In this document: piece after piece, positions 44,995 to 53,420 of the stretch
How the letters are laid out: every line of letters begins with the position of its first letter
Position numbering within the stretch: position 1 is the first letter of the stretch
Source of the DNA: an uncultured bacterium
Lineage (GTDB): Bacteria; Planctomycetota; UBA1135; GCA-002686595
Assembly: GCA_937905825.1 (NCBI GenBank)
Contig: CALCXM010000036.1
Location: forward strand, 1 to 59,921
Direction of reading: 5' to 3'
Length of the DNA: 59,921 nt
Notes under the pieces: generated by a model
Seen by the model: only the letters and a program-made list of their open reading frames with translations
The model's database searches: none
Told to the model about the DNA's origin: nothing
Program-made: the position numbers and the translations under genes

Positions 44995-46239
44995 CTAGTG
45001 GCGACGCCCCATGGCATGCAGCAGTTGCCTGGTTTCCAGCCGGTCGTCAGAGGTTTCCAAAAGTTGCGAAAGCGATTCGCCAGCTGACAACCTCAGCTCC
45101 CCAGACCAGCCCCCCCCAGGCCAGCTGATCCGCTCAGCCAACGCAAACCTCGCCACCCGTGGGAGGTCACTGGAGTCAAGCAACGCTTTCACGGAATCCT
45201 CTCCCATTGGATTCGCGCCGCTCAGCAATCCACTCGCGACTGCGCGCTGAAGCGGATAGCCCTCGATCGGACTCGTGAGAAGCTGCAACAGATCCCCCCG
45301 GAGCCCGGGTGGCGAAGTCGAGATCAAGGCACGCAGTGCACCCAGTCGTCGCCCAGCGTTCCGTCCCTCTCCAAACAGAACCTCCCGTGCTACCCCGGCG
45401 ATCACCGTAGATGCCCTTGGATTCACCTGTTCCCAGTCGGGCTCCTGGGGCAAACGCTGCAAGAAACTCAGGTGGTGAACGAGGACAGCCGGATCTTCCA
45501 AATCCCACAAGTTGTTCGCAATGCATTCGAGCGCAGCCCCCAGCGGGGCGGCCAGCAGCGAGTATGCCGCCAGGGATCGTTCCTGAGAGCTCGCCTGCGG
45601 CCCCAGCAATTCGCCAAGCAGGCGGTGATCGGAAGCCGCACCAAAGGCAGCCAATGATCGCCCAGCGGCAGTGCGGAGAGAGTGAGCGCTGCTCTTCGAA
45701 AGTACGTTCCGCAGTTCTTGGAGCACACCAGGTGGAAGCGAAATGAGCGATTCGGGCAGGGTTCGCTTCAGGCATCGCAACACCTCACACATTGCAAGGC
45801 GTTCTGATTGGCTTGGGCCCCAGTGCGAGAACCCCCGCAGGATCAAGGGAGCGGAAGGAGGGCCAAGGGAGTACGCGACCGCGGCAACCTCGCTCTCCCA
45901 GCTAGAGCGCTCGAATGGGCCAACCCCAAGCGAGTCACCGAGAGACGCAATGGCCCCCCGGACCCGGCTTGACAGGGCATCGGTGCCATCCGGTTGAGTG
46001 GCTTTGGGTCCCTTTGCAGAGGGCCCCGACGGACCTAGAAGAGGGGCGGGCTCGATGCTGTCCTCGCTGATCGAGAGGACCCGATCGGACATCCGCCGCG
46101 CCCCGAGCAACGCTGACGGCAGCGGCTCCTCCGTGCCGCCCAGGGAGGCAACGCAAAGCGTCAGGCCAAGCCCAAAACCCAATCCCCCCCAAGCCCAGTG
46201 GCTAGCGACGTTCCCCAGCCTCCGCAGCTGCCAACTCAC
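44995..46239 (-). CDS. Exported or membrane-anchored HEAT-like protein
   Basis: I do not recognise a family. The 414-residue product starts with a hydrophobic glycine-rich segment (about residues 13-33) that could be a signal peptide or anchor. It continues with a Pro/Ser-rich linker and then leucine/alanine-rich helical repeats from about residue 90 on (for example SLRTAAGRSLAAFG and RRLGALRALISTSP) with a HEAT/armadillo pattern. No catalytic motif is seen, so a scaffold role is likely. The start overlaps the stop of the DUF4382 lipoprotein gene upstream by four bases. Confidence 0.65.
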   Translation of the reverse strand: MSWQLRRLGNVASHWAWGGLGFGLGLTLCVASLGGTEEPLPSALLGARRMSDRVLSISEDSIEPAPLLGPSGPSAKGPKATQPDGTDALSSRVRGAIASLGDSLGVGPFERSSWESEVAAVAYSLGPPSAPLILRGFSHWGPSQSERLAMCEVLRCLKRTLPESLISLPPGVLQELRNVLSKSSAHSLRTAAGRSLAAFGAASDHRLLGELLGPQASSQERSLAAYSLLAAPLGAALECIANNLWDLEDPAVLVHHLSFLQRLPQEPDWEQVNPRASTVIAGVAREVLFGEGRNAGRRLGALRALISTSPPGLRGDLLQLLTSPIEGYPLQRAVASGLLSGANPMGEDSVKALLDSSDLPRVARFALAERISWPGGGWSGELRLSAGESLSQLLETSDDRLETRQLLHAMGRRH

Positions 46240-47114
46240 TGCACAATCACGTCCACGAGGCTCACGTTTCCCACGGAAAGGGTCGCACCGTTGACGCGAC
46301 CGACAAGCGGGTCCTTCGTCACAAGCAGGTCATACGTCCCCGCTGAGACACCTAGAATTGCATAGGTCCCATCCACATTGCTTGCGGTCGACGCCAAGCT
46401 CATCTCCGTGTCCGTCTCCCCAGGAGGCATGACATAGACGGTGGCATTCTCGACGACCCCCAGGCCACCCTGTCCGTCGTCTTGAAAAACGACGCCACGG
46501 AACTCACCACTTTCTGTGAGGTTGGACACCCGGATCACAGGATGCAGACGGAAGCTATTGGCGTTCAGGGGATCGTTGGCCGGAGTCGGCTTGAAGGTCT
46601 TGGAGAGGTCAAAATCCAACAACACCTCAGAACTTAGTTTCGACTCAACATGCACGGGGGGATCGAGGAAAACCTTGAACCCACTGGTGCCCTGACTGGA
46701 AAGTTTGAGGGACCCATCCTCCGTGGAGTAGACGTTGCCATTCACTAGCGTAAGTCGCGCACTACTCACATGAAGGCGCAATTGCCGATAGTCACCTGCG
46801 GGAAGATCGGAACGCACGAGAAGTTCTGTGAGGCCATTGCGCAGCGCGACCAAATCGATCTCAATCGGATCCCCCTCGAACAAAACGTCAAAACCGGAGT
46901 CTTGGCCGGCGTCATGATGAATCCTCACTTTGTTGATTCGGATGAGCGCCTCGACGACCAGGGCATGATCGAGAGGAGCGTCCGTAACGATCAGGGACAG
47001 AATCCCGGGCTCAGCGCTCGGAGGAGCCGCGGAAGCTTCTTCCGTCACGCCGGCGCTACAGGAGACGAGGAATAGCAGGCAGATTGCGCCGACCAGAGAC
47101 TTGAATGAGACCAT
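46236..47114 (-). CDS. DUF4382 lipoprotein with carboxypeptidase-like C-terminal domain
   Basis: A 292-residue lipoprotein. The signal peptide ends in a lipobox, LLFLVSC, with the lipidated cysteine near residue 19. The main domain (about 35-200: LSLIVTDAPLDHALVVEALIRI, then the AGDYRQLRLHV block) matches DUF4382, a domain of unknown function seen in exported bacterial proteins. The C-terminal 80 residues (VDGTYAILGVSAGTYDLLV) look like a carboxypeptidase-regulatory-like beta sandwich, often used for adhesion or binding. I chose MVSFKSLV for a proper signal; a longer frame would bury it. It is coupled to the HEAT-like gene. Confidence 0.8.
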   Translation of the reverse strand: MVSFKSLVGAICLLFLVSCSAGVTEEASAAPPSAEPGILSLIVTDAPLDHALVVEALIRINKVRIHHDAGQDSGFDVLFEGDPIEIDLVALRNGLTELLVRSDLPAGDYRQLRLHVSSARLTLVNGNVYSTEDGSLKLSSQGTSGFKVFLDPPVHVESKLSSEVLLDFDLSKTFKPTPANDPLNANSFRLHPVIRVSNLTESGEFRGVVFQDDGQGGLGVVENATVYVMPPGETDTEMSLASTASNVDGTYAILGVSAGTYDLLVTKDPLVGRVNGATLSVGNVSLVDVIVQ

Positions 47115-47264
47115 CAGAATGCAGATATTTGGGGATGTGGGGCCCACCAAACCTACACCAATTTGAGGCCAGCGGCTGCCAAGAGGACGATCGGGTTTGC
47201 GCATACCGGGCCCAAGTGCCGCCAGGTCAGCGCACTAGCCCGCTCTATTCATGAGTAGACCAGG

Positions 47265-48521
47265 CTAGCGCATCCGAGCTGCTGCAGGACCTTCGATCTG
47301 CATGTGCACCGTGCTGATGGTGCGTTCGGCAAAGCCCCCCTCGCAGTAGGCGAAGTAGAACTCCCAGAGACGTAGGAACTCCTCGGAGAAGCCCATTGAA
47401 AGCGCTTTGCCGTGGTTGGATTTCAAGGCTCGACGCCAAGCGGCCAAGGTCCTCACGTAGTGCGAACCGATGTCCTCCAGTCCCGTCAGGCGCAGGTCAC
47501 TGGCTTCGGTCATCGCGTTGCATAAGGCTGACACGGATGGGATGCAGGAGCCTGGGAAGATATGCCGTTGGATGAAGTCCACGGAGCGCCGGGCACGCTC
47601 GAAGTTCTGATCCTCAATCGTGATGGCTTGCATGGCCATCATGCCCCCAGGCCTGAGGCGCTCCGAACACGTTCTGAAGAATTCGTTGTAGAAGGAAGCG
47701 CCCACGGCCTCAATCATCTCAACCGAGACGAGCTTGTCGAAGTGTCCGTCAAGCTTGCGATAGTCGTCTTGCAGCAGCGTGATGCGATCCTCGAGCCCGG
47801 CGACGCGAATGCTCTCCCTGGCGTAGTCGTGCTGTTCCTTAGAGATCGTCGTGGTCGTCACTTTGCAGCCATACTCGCGGGCCGCATGCATCGCTAGCGC
47901 GCCCCAACCGGTCCCGATCTCGAGCAGGTGATCGGTAGGCTTCAAATGAAGCAGGTGACAAAGTCGATCGATCTTCGCAATCGAGGCTTCCGCAAGAGTG
48001 GACAACTCCTCTTCAAAATAGCCGCACGAATAGGTCATCGTGTCGTCGAGGAACAGAGCAAAGAACTCATTCGAAAGGTCGTAGTGCGCGCAAATATTGG
48101 CCTTGCTGCCCTCCTCGCTGTTTCGTCGCAACGCATGGTAGAGGGCGAATACCGGCTTGGTCAAACGAGCGAGCCCGCCTTCCAGGCCGGCAACAGCTGG
48201 TTGATTGCGAGCAAAGAGTCTGACAACGTCCGTAGCTGATTCACTCGCCCACCAACCCTTGGCGTAGGCCTCCCCGGCGCCGATGCTTCCGCGGAAGGCG
48301 AGTGCACCCCAGAAGCGCTGGTCGCAGACGCGCAGGGCCGCAGGGGGCAAGTCTGGCCTCGCTTGACCGAATTGGTGATCACCGCCCACTCCCGTGATGG
48401 AAAGGGTGCCCTCGGTGATCCCTTCAAAACGGGCGAGTACACGCCGCTGAATGAAGTTTGATTGGGTAGGTGGCAACGAAGAATCCAGGCCTGAAGTTCC
48501 GCTGCTTGATTTGGTTTTCAT
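47265..48521 (-). CDS. Cyclopropane-fatty-acid synthase family protein (second copy)
   Basis: A 418-residue SAM-dependent methyltransferase of the CFA family, near the length of E. coli Cfa. An N-terminal lipid-binding part is followed by CAHYDLSNEFFALFLDD with MTYSCGYF, the SAM loop LLEIGTGWGALAMHAA, SVEMIEAVG, and FIQRHIFPGSCIPSVS, which match true cyclopropane synthases. CFA enzymes add a methylene or methyl to the double bond of membrane fatty acyl chains. The start overlaps the DUF1365 stop by four bases. It is the last gene of the six-gene lipid operon and differs clearly from the first copy. Confidence 0.92.
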   Translation of the reverse strand: MKTKSSSGTSGLDSSLPPTQSNFIQRRVLARFEGITEGTLSITGVGGDHQFGQARPDLPPAALRVCDQRFWGALAFRGSIGAGEAYAKGWWASESATDVVRLFARNQPAVAGLEGGLARLTKPVFALYHALRRNSEEGSKANICAHYDLSNEFFALFLDDTMTYSCGYFEEELSTLAEASIAKIDRLCHLLHLKPTDHLLEIGTGWGALAMHAAREYGCKVTTTTISKEQHDYARESIRVAGLEDRITLLQDDYRKLDGHFDKLVSVEMIEAVGASFYNEFFRTCSERLRPGGMMAMQAITIEDQNFERARRSVDFIQRHIFPGSCIPSVSALCNAMTEASDLRLTGLEDIGSHYVRTLAAWRRALKSNHGKALSMGFSEEFLRLWEFYFAYCEGGFAERTISTVHMQIEGPAAARMR

Positions 48522-49297
48522 GGTAGTTGTGCCCCGCGCAAGGGCTGGCTTTTCTTTGGATGAGTGAACACGGGGACCCGCTTGAAGAACAATCGGGCAG
48601 CCTGCCAGTAGATGGCTATATGCAGTCGCAACGGCTGCAGAGGGAAGGCAAGGAAGGAGGCTGCCAAGCATCGACGATTGATCGCCTGTCGCTCGCAAGC
48701 CAAGCTGACGCGAAACACGGGCCGCCCAGCTTCGCGATTCGTCATGTGCACCTGAAGGTGGTGCTCGGTCCAAACGAAGCGCCAGGAATAGGCTTGCTCC
48801 ATCGGGAAGAACGGAGAAATGTGAAAGCACTTGTCGAAGTGGAAGGCGTACTCCCCATTCCCTTCATGACCGACCTTGGCGTCCAGGACGTACGCATGAC
48901 GCTCGCCCCAAGGGGTATTCGTTATCTCGGCGACAATGGCATCAAGTTCCCCCAGCGCATTCCAGCAGAAGTAGAAACTCACTGGGTTGAATAGATAACC
49001 AAGGGTACGCACTTGTGTGAGGAGTCCGAGTCGCCCCTCGGGGCGGCGGCCAAGCTTGGCCTCGACGCGATCAAGGACCGCATCCCTTAAGGGCTGTTGG
49101 GCGTCCCCTAGGTAGTCCGAACGCTTGAAGCGAATCAGGTTCGCCCGTTCGACCGACCACAACCAACGCCCCCGAAAGAGGTCTGGGAGCTCCTCGAGGT
49201 CCAAGTAGAGCAGCTGGACTCCATAGTCAAAGGAATGCTCCTTCGGACTCGTGCGGCGGTGAACCACGCGCCCGCGGAACAGGGCACTGTGAATCAC
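48518..49297 (-). CDS. DUF1365 family protein
   Basis: A 259-residue DUF1365 protein. Conserved blocks include SALFRGRVVHRRTSPKEHSF at the start, GYLFNPVSFYFCW, WGERHAYVLD and KCFHISPFFPMEQ. The family is often next to CFA synthase and an amine-oxidase-like flavoprotein, as here, and its members are thought to act in lipid modification without an assigned activity. Late hydrophobic segments could associate with the membrane. It overlaps the flavoprotein gene upstream and the CFA gene downstream by four bases each. Confidence 0.9.
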   Translation of the reverse strand: MIHSALFRGRVVHRRTSPKEHSFDYGVQLLYLDLEELPDLFRGRWLWSVERANLIRFKRSDYLGDAQQPLRDAVLDRVEAKLGRRPEGRLGLLTQVRTLGYLFNPVSFYFCWNALGELDAIVAEITNTPWGERHAYVLDAKVGHEGNGEYAFHFDKCFHISPFFPMEQAYSWRFVWTEHHLQVHMTNREAGRPVFRVSLACERQAINRRCLAASFLAFPLQPLRLHIAIYWQAARLFFKRVPVFTHPKKSQPLRGAQLP

Positions 49298-50544
49298 ACC
49301 AACACCTCGTCCTTGATGTTCTTCAAGACCCGAAGAGCGCTTTGCACACCGTCTTCGTGGAATCCATAACGCCAGTAGGCCCCACAGAAGTGGACCCCCT
49401 GCTTCCCATCGATCTCAGCGTGCCGCTCCTGTGCCCGAGTGGACGCAGCTGTGAAGATGGGATGGTGGTAGACATAGCTGCCGAGAACTTGGCGCTGGTC
49501 GACGCTCTCGTTGCGATTGAGAGTCACCATGTAGTCTTGGTCGCCGTCGATGCCCTGAAGGTTGTTCATCCAGTAGGTCACCGCGGGCAGTTCTTGATGC
49601 GTATCACGCACATGGTAGTTCCAACTTGCCCAGGCTCGCCGCCGGAGCGGCATCAAACGCCGGTCGGTGTGCAGCAGAACCTGATTGCGCTGAAACTTGA
49701 AGCTCCCCAGAATCTCGCGCTCCAGTGGGCAGGCATCCCCTAGCAGCTGAAGACTGGTATCCCCGTGAGTCGCCAAGATGACCCGGTCAAACAGGTTGTC
49801 CTCGCCGCGATTGGTGACCACCCGCACGCCTCGTGGAGTCCGTTCCACACGGGTAACCCCGTGGTCAAGCTGGATTCGGTCTTTGAACGGCTCCACCAGG
49901 GGCTTGAGGTACTCTCGGGAGCCGCCTTTCACCACAAGCCAGTCCGGACGATCGGCGACTTGCATGAATCCGTGGTTGTGAAAAAACTGCACCAGGAAAC
50001 GGAGAGGAAACTCGCGCATGGTCTGCGCAGTGGCAGACCAGACGGCCGCCCCCATGGGAATCAGGTGCTTTTCAACGAAGAGCCTGGAGTAGTTGTTTGC
50101 GTCAAGATACTGGCCAAGGGTGGTTCCGTCATCGGGCCTTCCGAGCACCAGAGGGGCCTCCCGGTAGAAACGCATGATGTCGTGCAACATCCCCCAAAAC
50201 CGAGGACGCAATAGGTTCTTGCGCTGGGCGAACATTCCATTGAAGTCCGTGCCGTTGTACTCGAGGCCCGTCTGGGAACAGCTGACGGAGAAACTCATGT
50301 TGCTCTTCTTCCAAGGCACATTCAGCTCTCGCAGCAGGCCGCAGAACCCTGGGTAGGTCCTTTCGTTGAAGACGATGAAGCCCGTGTCCAGTTGGAGCGT
50401 CTCGCTCCCCACCTTCACGTCCACAGTATGAGTGTGCCCCCCCAACCGGGGAGCCGCCTCATAGATGCTAAGATCGTGATCCTGGTGCAGGCCGTGGGCG
50501 GCCACCAGTCCCGAGATGCCTGTGCCGACGATGCAGACCTTCAT
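49294..50544 (-). CDS. FAD-dependent amine-oxidase-like oxidoreductase
   Basis: A 416-residue flavoprotein. The N-terminal FAD loop KVCIVGTGISGLVAAHGL and the EAAPRLGGHTHTV block are classic; VVKGGSREYLKPLV and FCGAYWRYGFHEDGVQSAL near the end complete the fold. In the amine oxidase/phytoene desaturase superfamily such enzymes oxidise, isomerise or saturate carbon chains. Linked to DUF1365 and CFA synthase it probably acts on fatty acyl chains. The ATG of MKVCIVG overlaps the desaturase stop by four bases; the long open frame upstream runs opposite other signals and is ignored. Confidence 0.9.
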   Translation of the reverse strand: MKVCIVGTGISGLVAAHGLHQDHDLSIYEAAPRLGGHTHTVDVKVGSETLQLDTGFIVFNERTYPGFCGLLRELNVPWKKSNMSFSVSCSQTGLEYNGTDFNGMFAQRKNLLRPRFWGMLHDIMRFYREAPLVLGRPDDGTTLGQYLDANNYSRLFVEKHLIPMGAAVWSATAQTMREFPLRFLVQFFHNHGFMQVADRPDWLVVKGGSREYLKPLVEPFKDRIQLDHGVTRVERTPRGVRVVTNRGEDNLFDRVILATHGDTSLQLLGDACPLEREILGSFKFQRNQVLLHTDRRLMPLRRRAWASWNYHVRDTHQELPAVTYWMNNLQGIDGDQDYMVTLNRNESVDQRQVLGSYVYHHPIFTAASTRAQERHAEIDGKQGVHFCGAYWRYGFHEDGVQSALRVLKNIKDEVLV

Positions 50545-51497
50545 CGAAAGCGTCCCTCCTGAATGATGCGCTCTGGTACTGGCTTGAGACCCCAGATGAG
50601 CCCCAAGGCCTCCATCATCACCAACAGGTAGTAAGTGAAATCCACCTGCCACCAGTGGAATCCCTGTCGGGCCGACCCGGGGTAACGGTGGTGATTGTTG
50701 TGCCAGCCTTCCCCGAAAGTTAGCAGGGAAAGCAAGGTGTTGTTGCGGCTGTTGTCGGCCGTGTCGTAGCTCCTGGAGCCCGAACGATGAGCCACTGAGT
50801 TGATCGAGAAGGTGACGTGATAAGTCGCGATCGTGGAGACACAGAAGGCCCATACCACCATTTGCGCAGCGCTCGTTCCGTACCCAGCTGCGCCTGCCCA
50901 CTCCCCGAGGAAGTAGAACGCAACCAAGAAGAGGGAGGGCACCAGCACGTCGAAGCGGTCCAAGAAACGCAGTTCAGGAAACCGCGTCCAATCCCGAATC
51001 ATCTCGAACTTCGGTCGAAAGCTCCCGCGGGAGAGGATCCAACCAACATGACTCCACCAAAACCCCTCGTGGATCGGAGAGTGGGAATCGCCGGACTCCT
51101 GGTCCGAGTACCGGTGGTGGGCACGATGGTGGGACGCCCACCAGATCGGCCCCCGTTGCATCGCGCTGGAACCAAGCACGGCGAAAAGGAACTGCATAGG
51201 GCGCGAAGTCTGAAAGGCCCTATGGGAAAAGTAGCGGTGGTAGAACGCTGTGATCGCGAACATTCTCAGGGCGTAGAAGGCGATCGCCACAGAAAGCGCG
51301 ATTGGGCTCCAACCGACGACAAACACAAGCAGGCAGGCTCCGTGAAGTAGCACGAAGGGCACCACGCGCAGCCAATCCACCTCTTGAGGATCGTGGATCA
51401 CATCGCGCTGGTCTTCGGCCCACGAATCGAACCAACGCACAAGACTCCTCCACGGACCCCGAGTCGCCGCAGCGGCAATGCTTGCAGGAGTGACCAC
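50541..51497 (-). CDS. Membrane fatty acid desaturase (delta-9 type)
   Basis: A 318-residue integral-membrane desaturase. The three histidine boxes that bind the di-iron centre are HRYFSH (residues 88-93), HHRAHH (124-129) and HNNHH (267-271), with FGEGWHNNHHRYPGSARQG typical of acyl-CoA/acyl-lipid delta-9 enzymes. Four membrane helices are visible. It introduces a cis double bond into saturated acyl chains using oxygen. The GTG start five bases after the upstream methyltransferase stop gives a sensible N-terminus; an upstream GTG would overlap by over 100 bases. It supplies the double bond that both CFA-type enzymes in the operon need. Confidence 0.9.
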   Translation of the reverse strand: MVTPASIAAAATRGPWRSLVRWFDSWAEDQRDVIHDPQEVDWLRVVPFVLLHGACLLVFVVGWSPIALSVAIAFYALRMFAITAFYHRYFSHRAFQTSRPMQFLFAVLGSSAMQRGPIWWASHHRAHHRYSDQESGDSHSPIHEGFWWSHVGWILSRGSFRPKFEMIRDWTRFPELRFLDRFDVLVPSLFLVAFYFLGEWAGAAGYGTSAAQMVVWAFCVSTIATYHVTFSINSVAHRSGSRSYDTADNSRNNTLLSLLTFGEGWHNNHHRYPGSARQGFHWWQVDFTYYLLVMMEALGLIWGLKPVPERIIQEGRFR

Positions 51498-51502
51498 GGG
51501 CC

Positions 51503-52546
51503 CTAGCTCTGAGGAGAGTTTGGAGTCAAGCGCAGGTGGGACACGTGCCACTCCTTGCCATTGTCGTGGTTGAAGAGCTCTGCACAGGAGAGGAAGAACA
51601 CGCGCCAGCGTTGGTACCACTGACCCGCATCAGCGGCTCCGTAGGTTTCCCTGAAGAGCTCCAGCACGCGCTCACGGCGAACCTCGAGATTCCGTAGCCA
51701 GTCCTCTGCCGTCCTTCCGTAGTGAGTTCCCGGGACCACCCAACTCTCGTCGACATCGAACGGAACGTCGAGCTTCTGCACAAGGTCATGACAAGGCATC
51801 ATCCCCCCGCTAAAGAAGTGCTCGCTCATCCAGTCGGTCTCGTCCTGTACGTCAAAGGGATAGGCGTACTTGTGGTGGGAAAAGACATGCAGGAAAACTT
51901 TCCCGTCCTCCTTCAGCCAGCTTCGCACGCGGGTCAATAGCTTCTCCCAGTTTCGCATGTGCTCAAACATCTCCACCGACACCACACGATCGAAGCGCGC
52001 CTTCGTGTCGAAGGAATTCATGTCGTGGGTCAACACCTCAAGGTTGCTCAGACCACGCTCGACTGCCAGAGCTTGAATATGCTTGCGCTGGGGCGCCGAG
52101 TTGGAAACCGCCGTGAAGAAGCTCCCGGGGTAGTGCTCAGCCATCCACAGCGTCAACGAGCCCCAACCGCAACCGAGCTCCAGCACCGCTTGACCCTCGC
52201 GCAGATCCGCCCGCTCGCAGGTCAAGGCAAGCATGGCCTCTTCCGCTTGGTCCAACGTCGAATGCTCGTGTTCGTAGTACCCGCTGCTGTACTTCAAGCG
52301 CTTGCCCAACGCTTCCTTGAAGAAGGCAGGCGGCACCTCATAGTGCTGCTTGTTGGCGAGATCCGGAACAGGGGCAACCGTGCTCGTGCGCATATGGCCA
52401 ATCCACTCCGCCAATGCCGCTTCACGATCGGCGGCGTAGATGGAGTGCTGTTCAGCCAAGCGATCACGCAGGAGTTTACGAATGCCCTGGCGCAGAATAG
52501 GCTTGGGAACGAGTCCCTGGTCGACAAGACGAAGTGCTGTTTTCAT
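51503..52546 (-). CDS. CFA-like SAM methyltransferase (first copy)
   Basis: A 347-residue methyltransferase of the CFA superfamily without the N-terminal lipid-binding part of true Cfa. It has NKQHYEVPPAFFKEALG with LKYSSGYYEHE, the SAM loop LELGCGWGSLTLWMA, and SVEMFEHMRNWEKLL. The pattern resembles the group that includes plant coclaurine N-methyltransferase-like and bacterial methyltransferases as much as cyclopropane synthases. A different product (methyl or methylene addition) is therefore possible. It overlaps DUF1295 by four bases upstream and is followed by the desaturase. Confidence 0.88.
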   Translation of the reverse strand: MKTALRLVDQGLVPKPILRQGIRKLLRDRLAEQHSIYAADREAALAEWIGHMRTSTVAPVPDLANKQHYEVPPAFFKEALGKRLKYSSGYYEHEHSTLDQAEEAMLALTCERADLREGQAVLELGCGWGSLTLWMAEHYPGSFFTAVSNSAPQRKHIQALAVERGLSNLEVLTHDMNSFDTKARFDRVVSVEMFEHMRNWEKLLTRVRSWLKEDGKVFLHVFSHHKYAYPFDVQDETDWMSEHFFSGGMMPCHDLVQKLDVPFDVDESWVVPGTHYGRTAEDWLRNLEVRRERVLELFRETYGAADAGQWYQRWRVFFLSCAELFNHDNGKEWHVSHLRLTPNSPQS

Positions 52547-53349
52547 TGGGGGTGGGGTAGATCGCTGGGCGAATTCTTCGGGGGTCCAGGAAAGAAGGCG
52601 TTGGTGGTCGCCTGGTAGGCGCGGTAGTCGTCACCACGGCTGCGCAAAGCTTGAGCTTCCGTGGGAGGCACTCCGGTCACCCGGAGAACGAGGAAGAGCA
52701 TCAACAGGGGCGCGAGCCAGAGAGCGCCTCCCCCAGGCAGGCCGATCCCAAGAAGCGGGTAGACCAGCCATCCGCACCACTCAAAGAAGTAGTTCGGGTG
52801 CCTCGAGTAGGCCCACAATCCGGTCCGGCAGGTCCGCCCTCTGTTGTCCGCGTTGGAACGCCAGGCACTCAACTGTCGATCAGCGAGCGCTTGCCCCGAC
52901 CAGGCCAACATCCAGACCAGGACTGCGATGGCGTCTTGCACCCTCCAACCGGGCTTCGAGGATTCGCAAAGCACGAGGAAAACAAGGGAGAGCAAGACGC
53001 TCAAAACCGCCTGCGCCTGGAAGAACCAAAAGAGAGTTGAGTGGAACTTCGCCCCCCACTCCTTCCTCAGGATGGCGTAGCGAGCGTCCTCCCGCTCATT
53101 GAGATAGCGCATGGCGAGATGCCAGGTCAGACGCATGGACCAAAGTCCCGCGAGTGCCCCGACCAAGGCCCTCCTCGGCCCCCACCCCTCTCCCTGCCAG
53201 GCATAGAGTAGGGCCAGCGCTCCGAGGCTCGCAGACCAAATCAGGTCCACGATCCCGGCGTTCCCCGTGGCCTGCTGGCGTTTCCACGCCAGGGACATCA
53301 AGCAGCCCAGGACAGCCAAGGCGATCAGCGGAAGGGTGAGTGCACTCAT
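52543..53349 (-). CDS. DUF1295 membrane protein (steroid 5-alpha-reductase-like)
   Basis: A 268-residue membrane protein with about six hydrophobic segments. The C-terminal signature RTGLWAYSRHPNYFFEWCGW is that of DUF1295, related to 3-oxo-5-alpha-steroid 4-dehydrogenase and isoprenylcysteine methyltransferases. By analogy the HPNYFFE region could bind NADPH and reduce a carbon-carbon double bond, for example a methylene or unsaturated acyl intermediate. This role is inferred. It is the first gene of the lipid operon and overlaps the next start by four bases. Its own start lies near a 12-base palindrome and 71 bases from the divergent hydrolase. Confidence 0.88.
   Translation of the reverse strand: MSALTLPLIALAVLGCLMSLAWKRQQATGNAGIVDLIWSASLGALALLYAWQGEGWGPRRALVGALAGLWSMRLTWHLAMRYLNEREDARYAILRKEWGAKFHSTLFWFFQAQAVLSVLLSLVFLVLCESSKPGWRVQDAIAVLVWMLAWSGQALADRQLSAWRSNADNRGRTCRTGLWAYSRHPNYFFEWCGWLVYPLLGIGLPGGGALWLAPLLMLFLVLRVTGVPPTEAQALRSRGDDYRAYQATTNAFFPGPPKNSPSDLPHPQ
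53337..53348. promoter_or_regulatory. Perfect 12-base palindrome at the DUF1295 start
   Basis: TGAGTGCACTCA is a perfect inverted repeat that covers the DUF1295 ATG, in the narrow space between two divergent genes. It could be an operator. A 12-base palindrome is expected by chance several times in a window of this size, so this is weak evidence. Confidence 0.25.
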
Positions 53350-53420
53350 TCATGGAGGAGTTCGTCGAAAACTCCGCTGCGGATGCATCCAGCTGGAATT
53401 CCCCCACGAAAAACCAAAGC

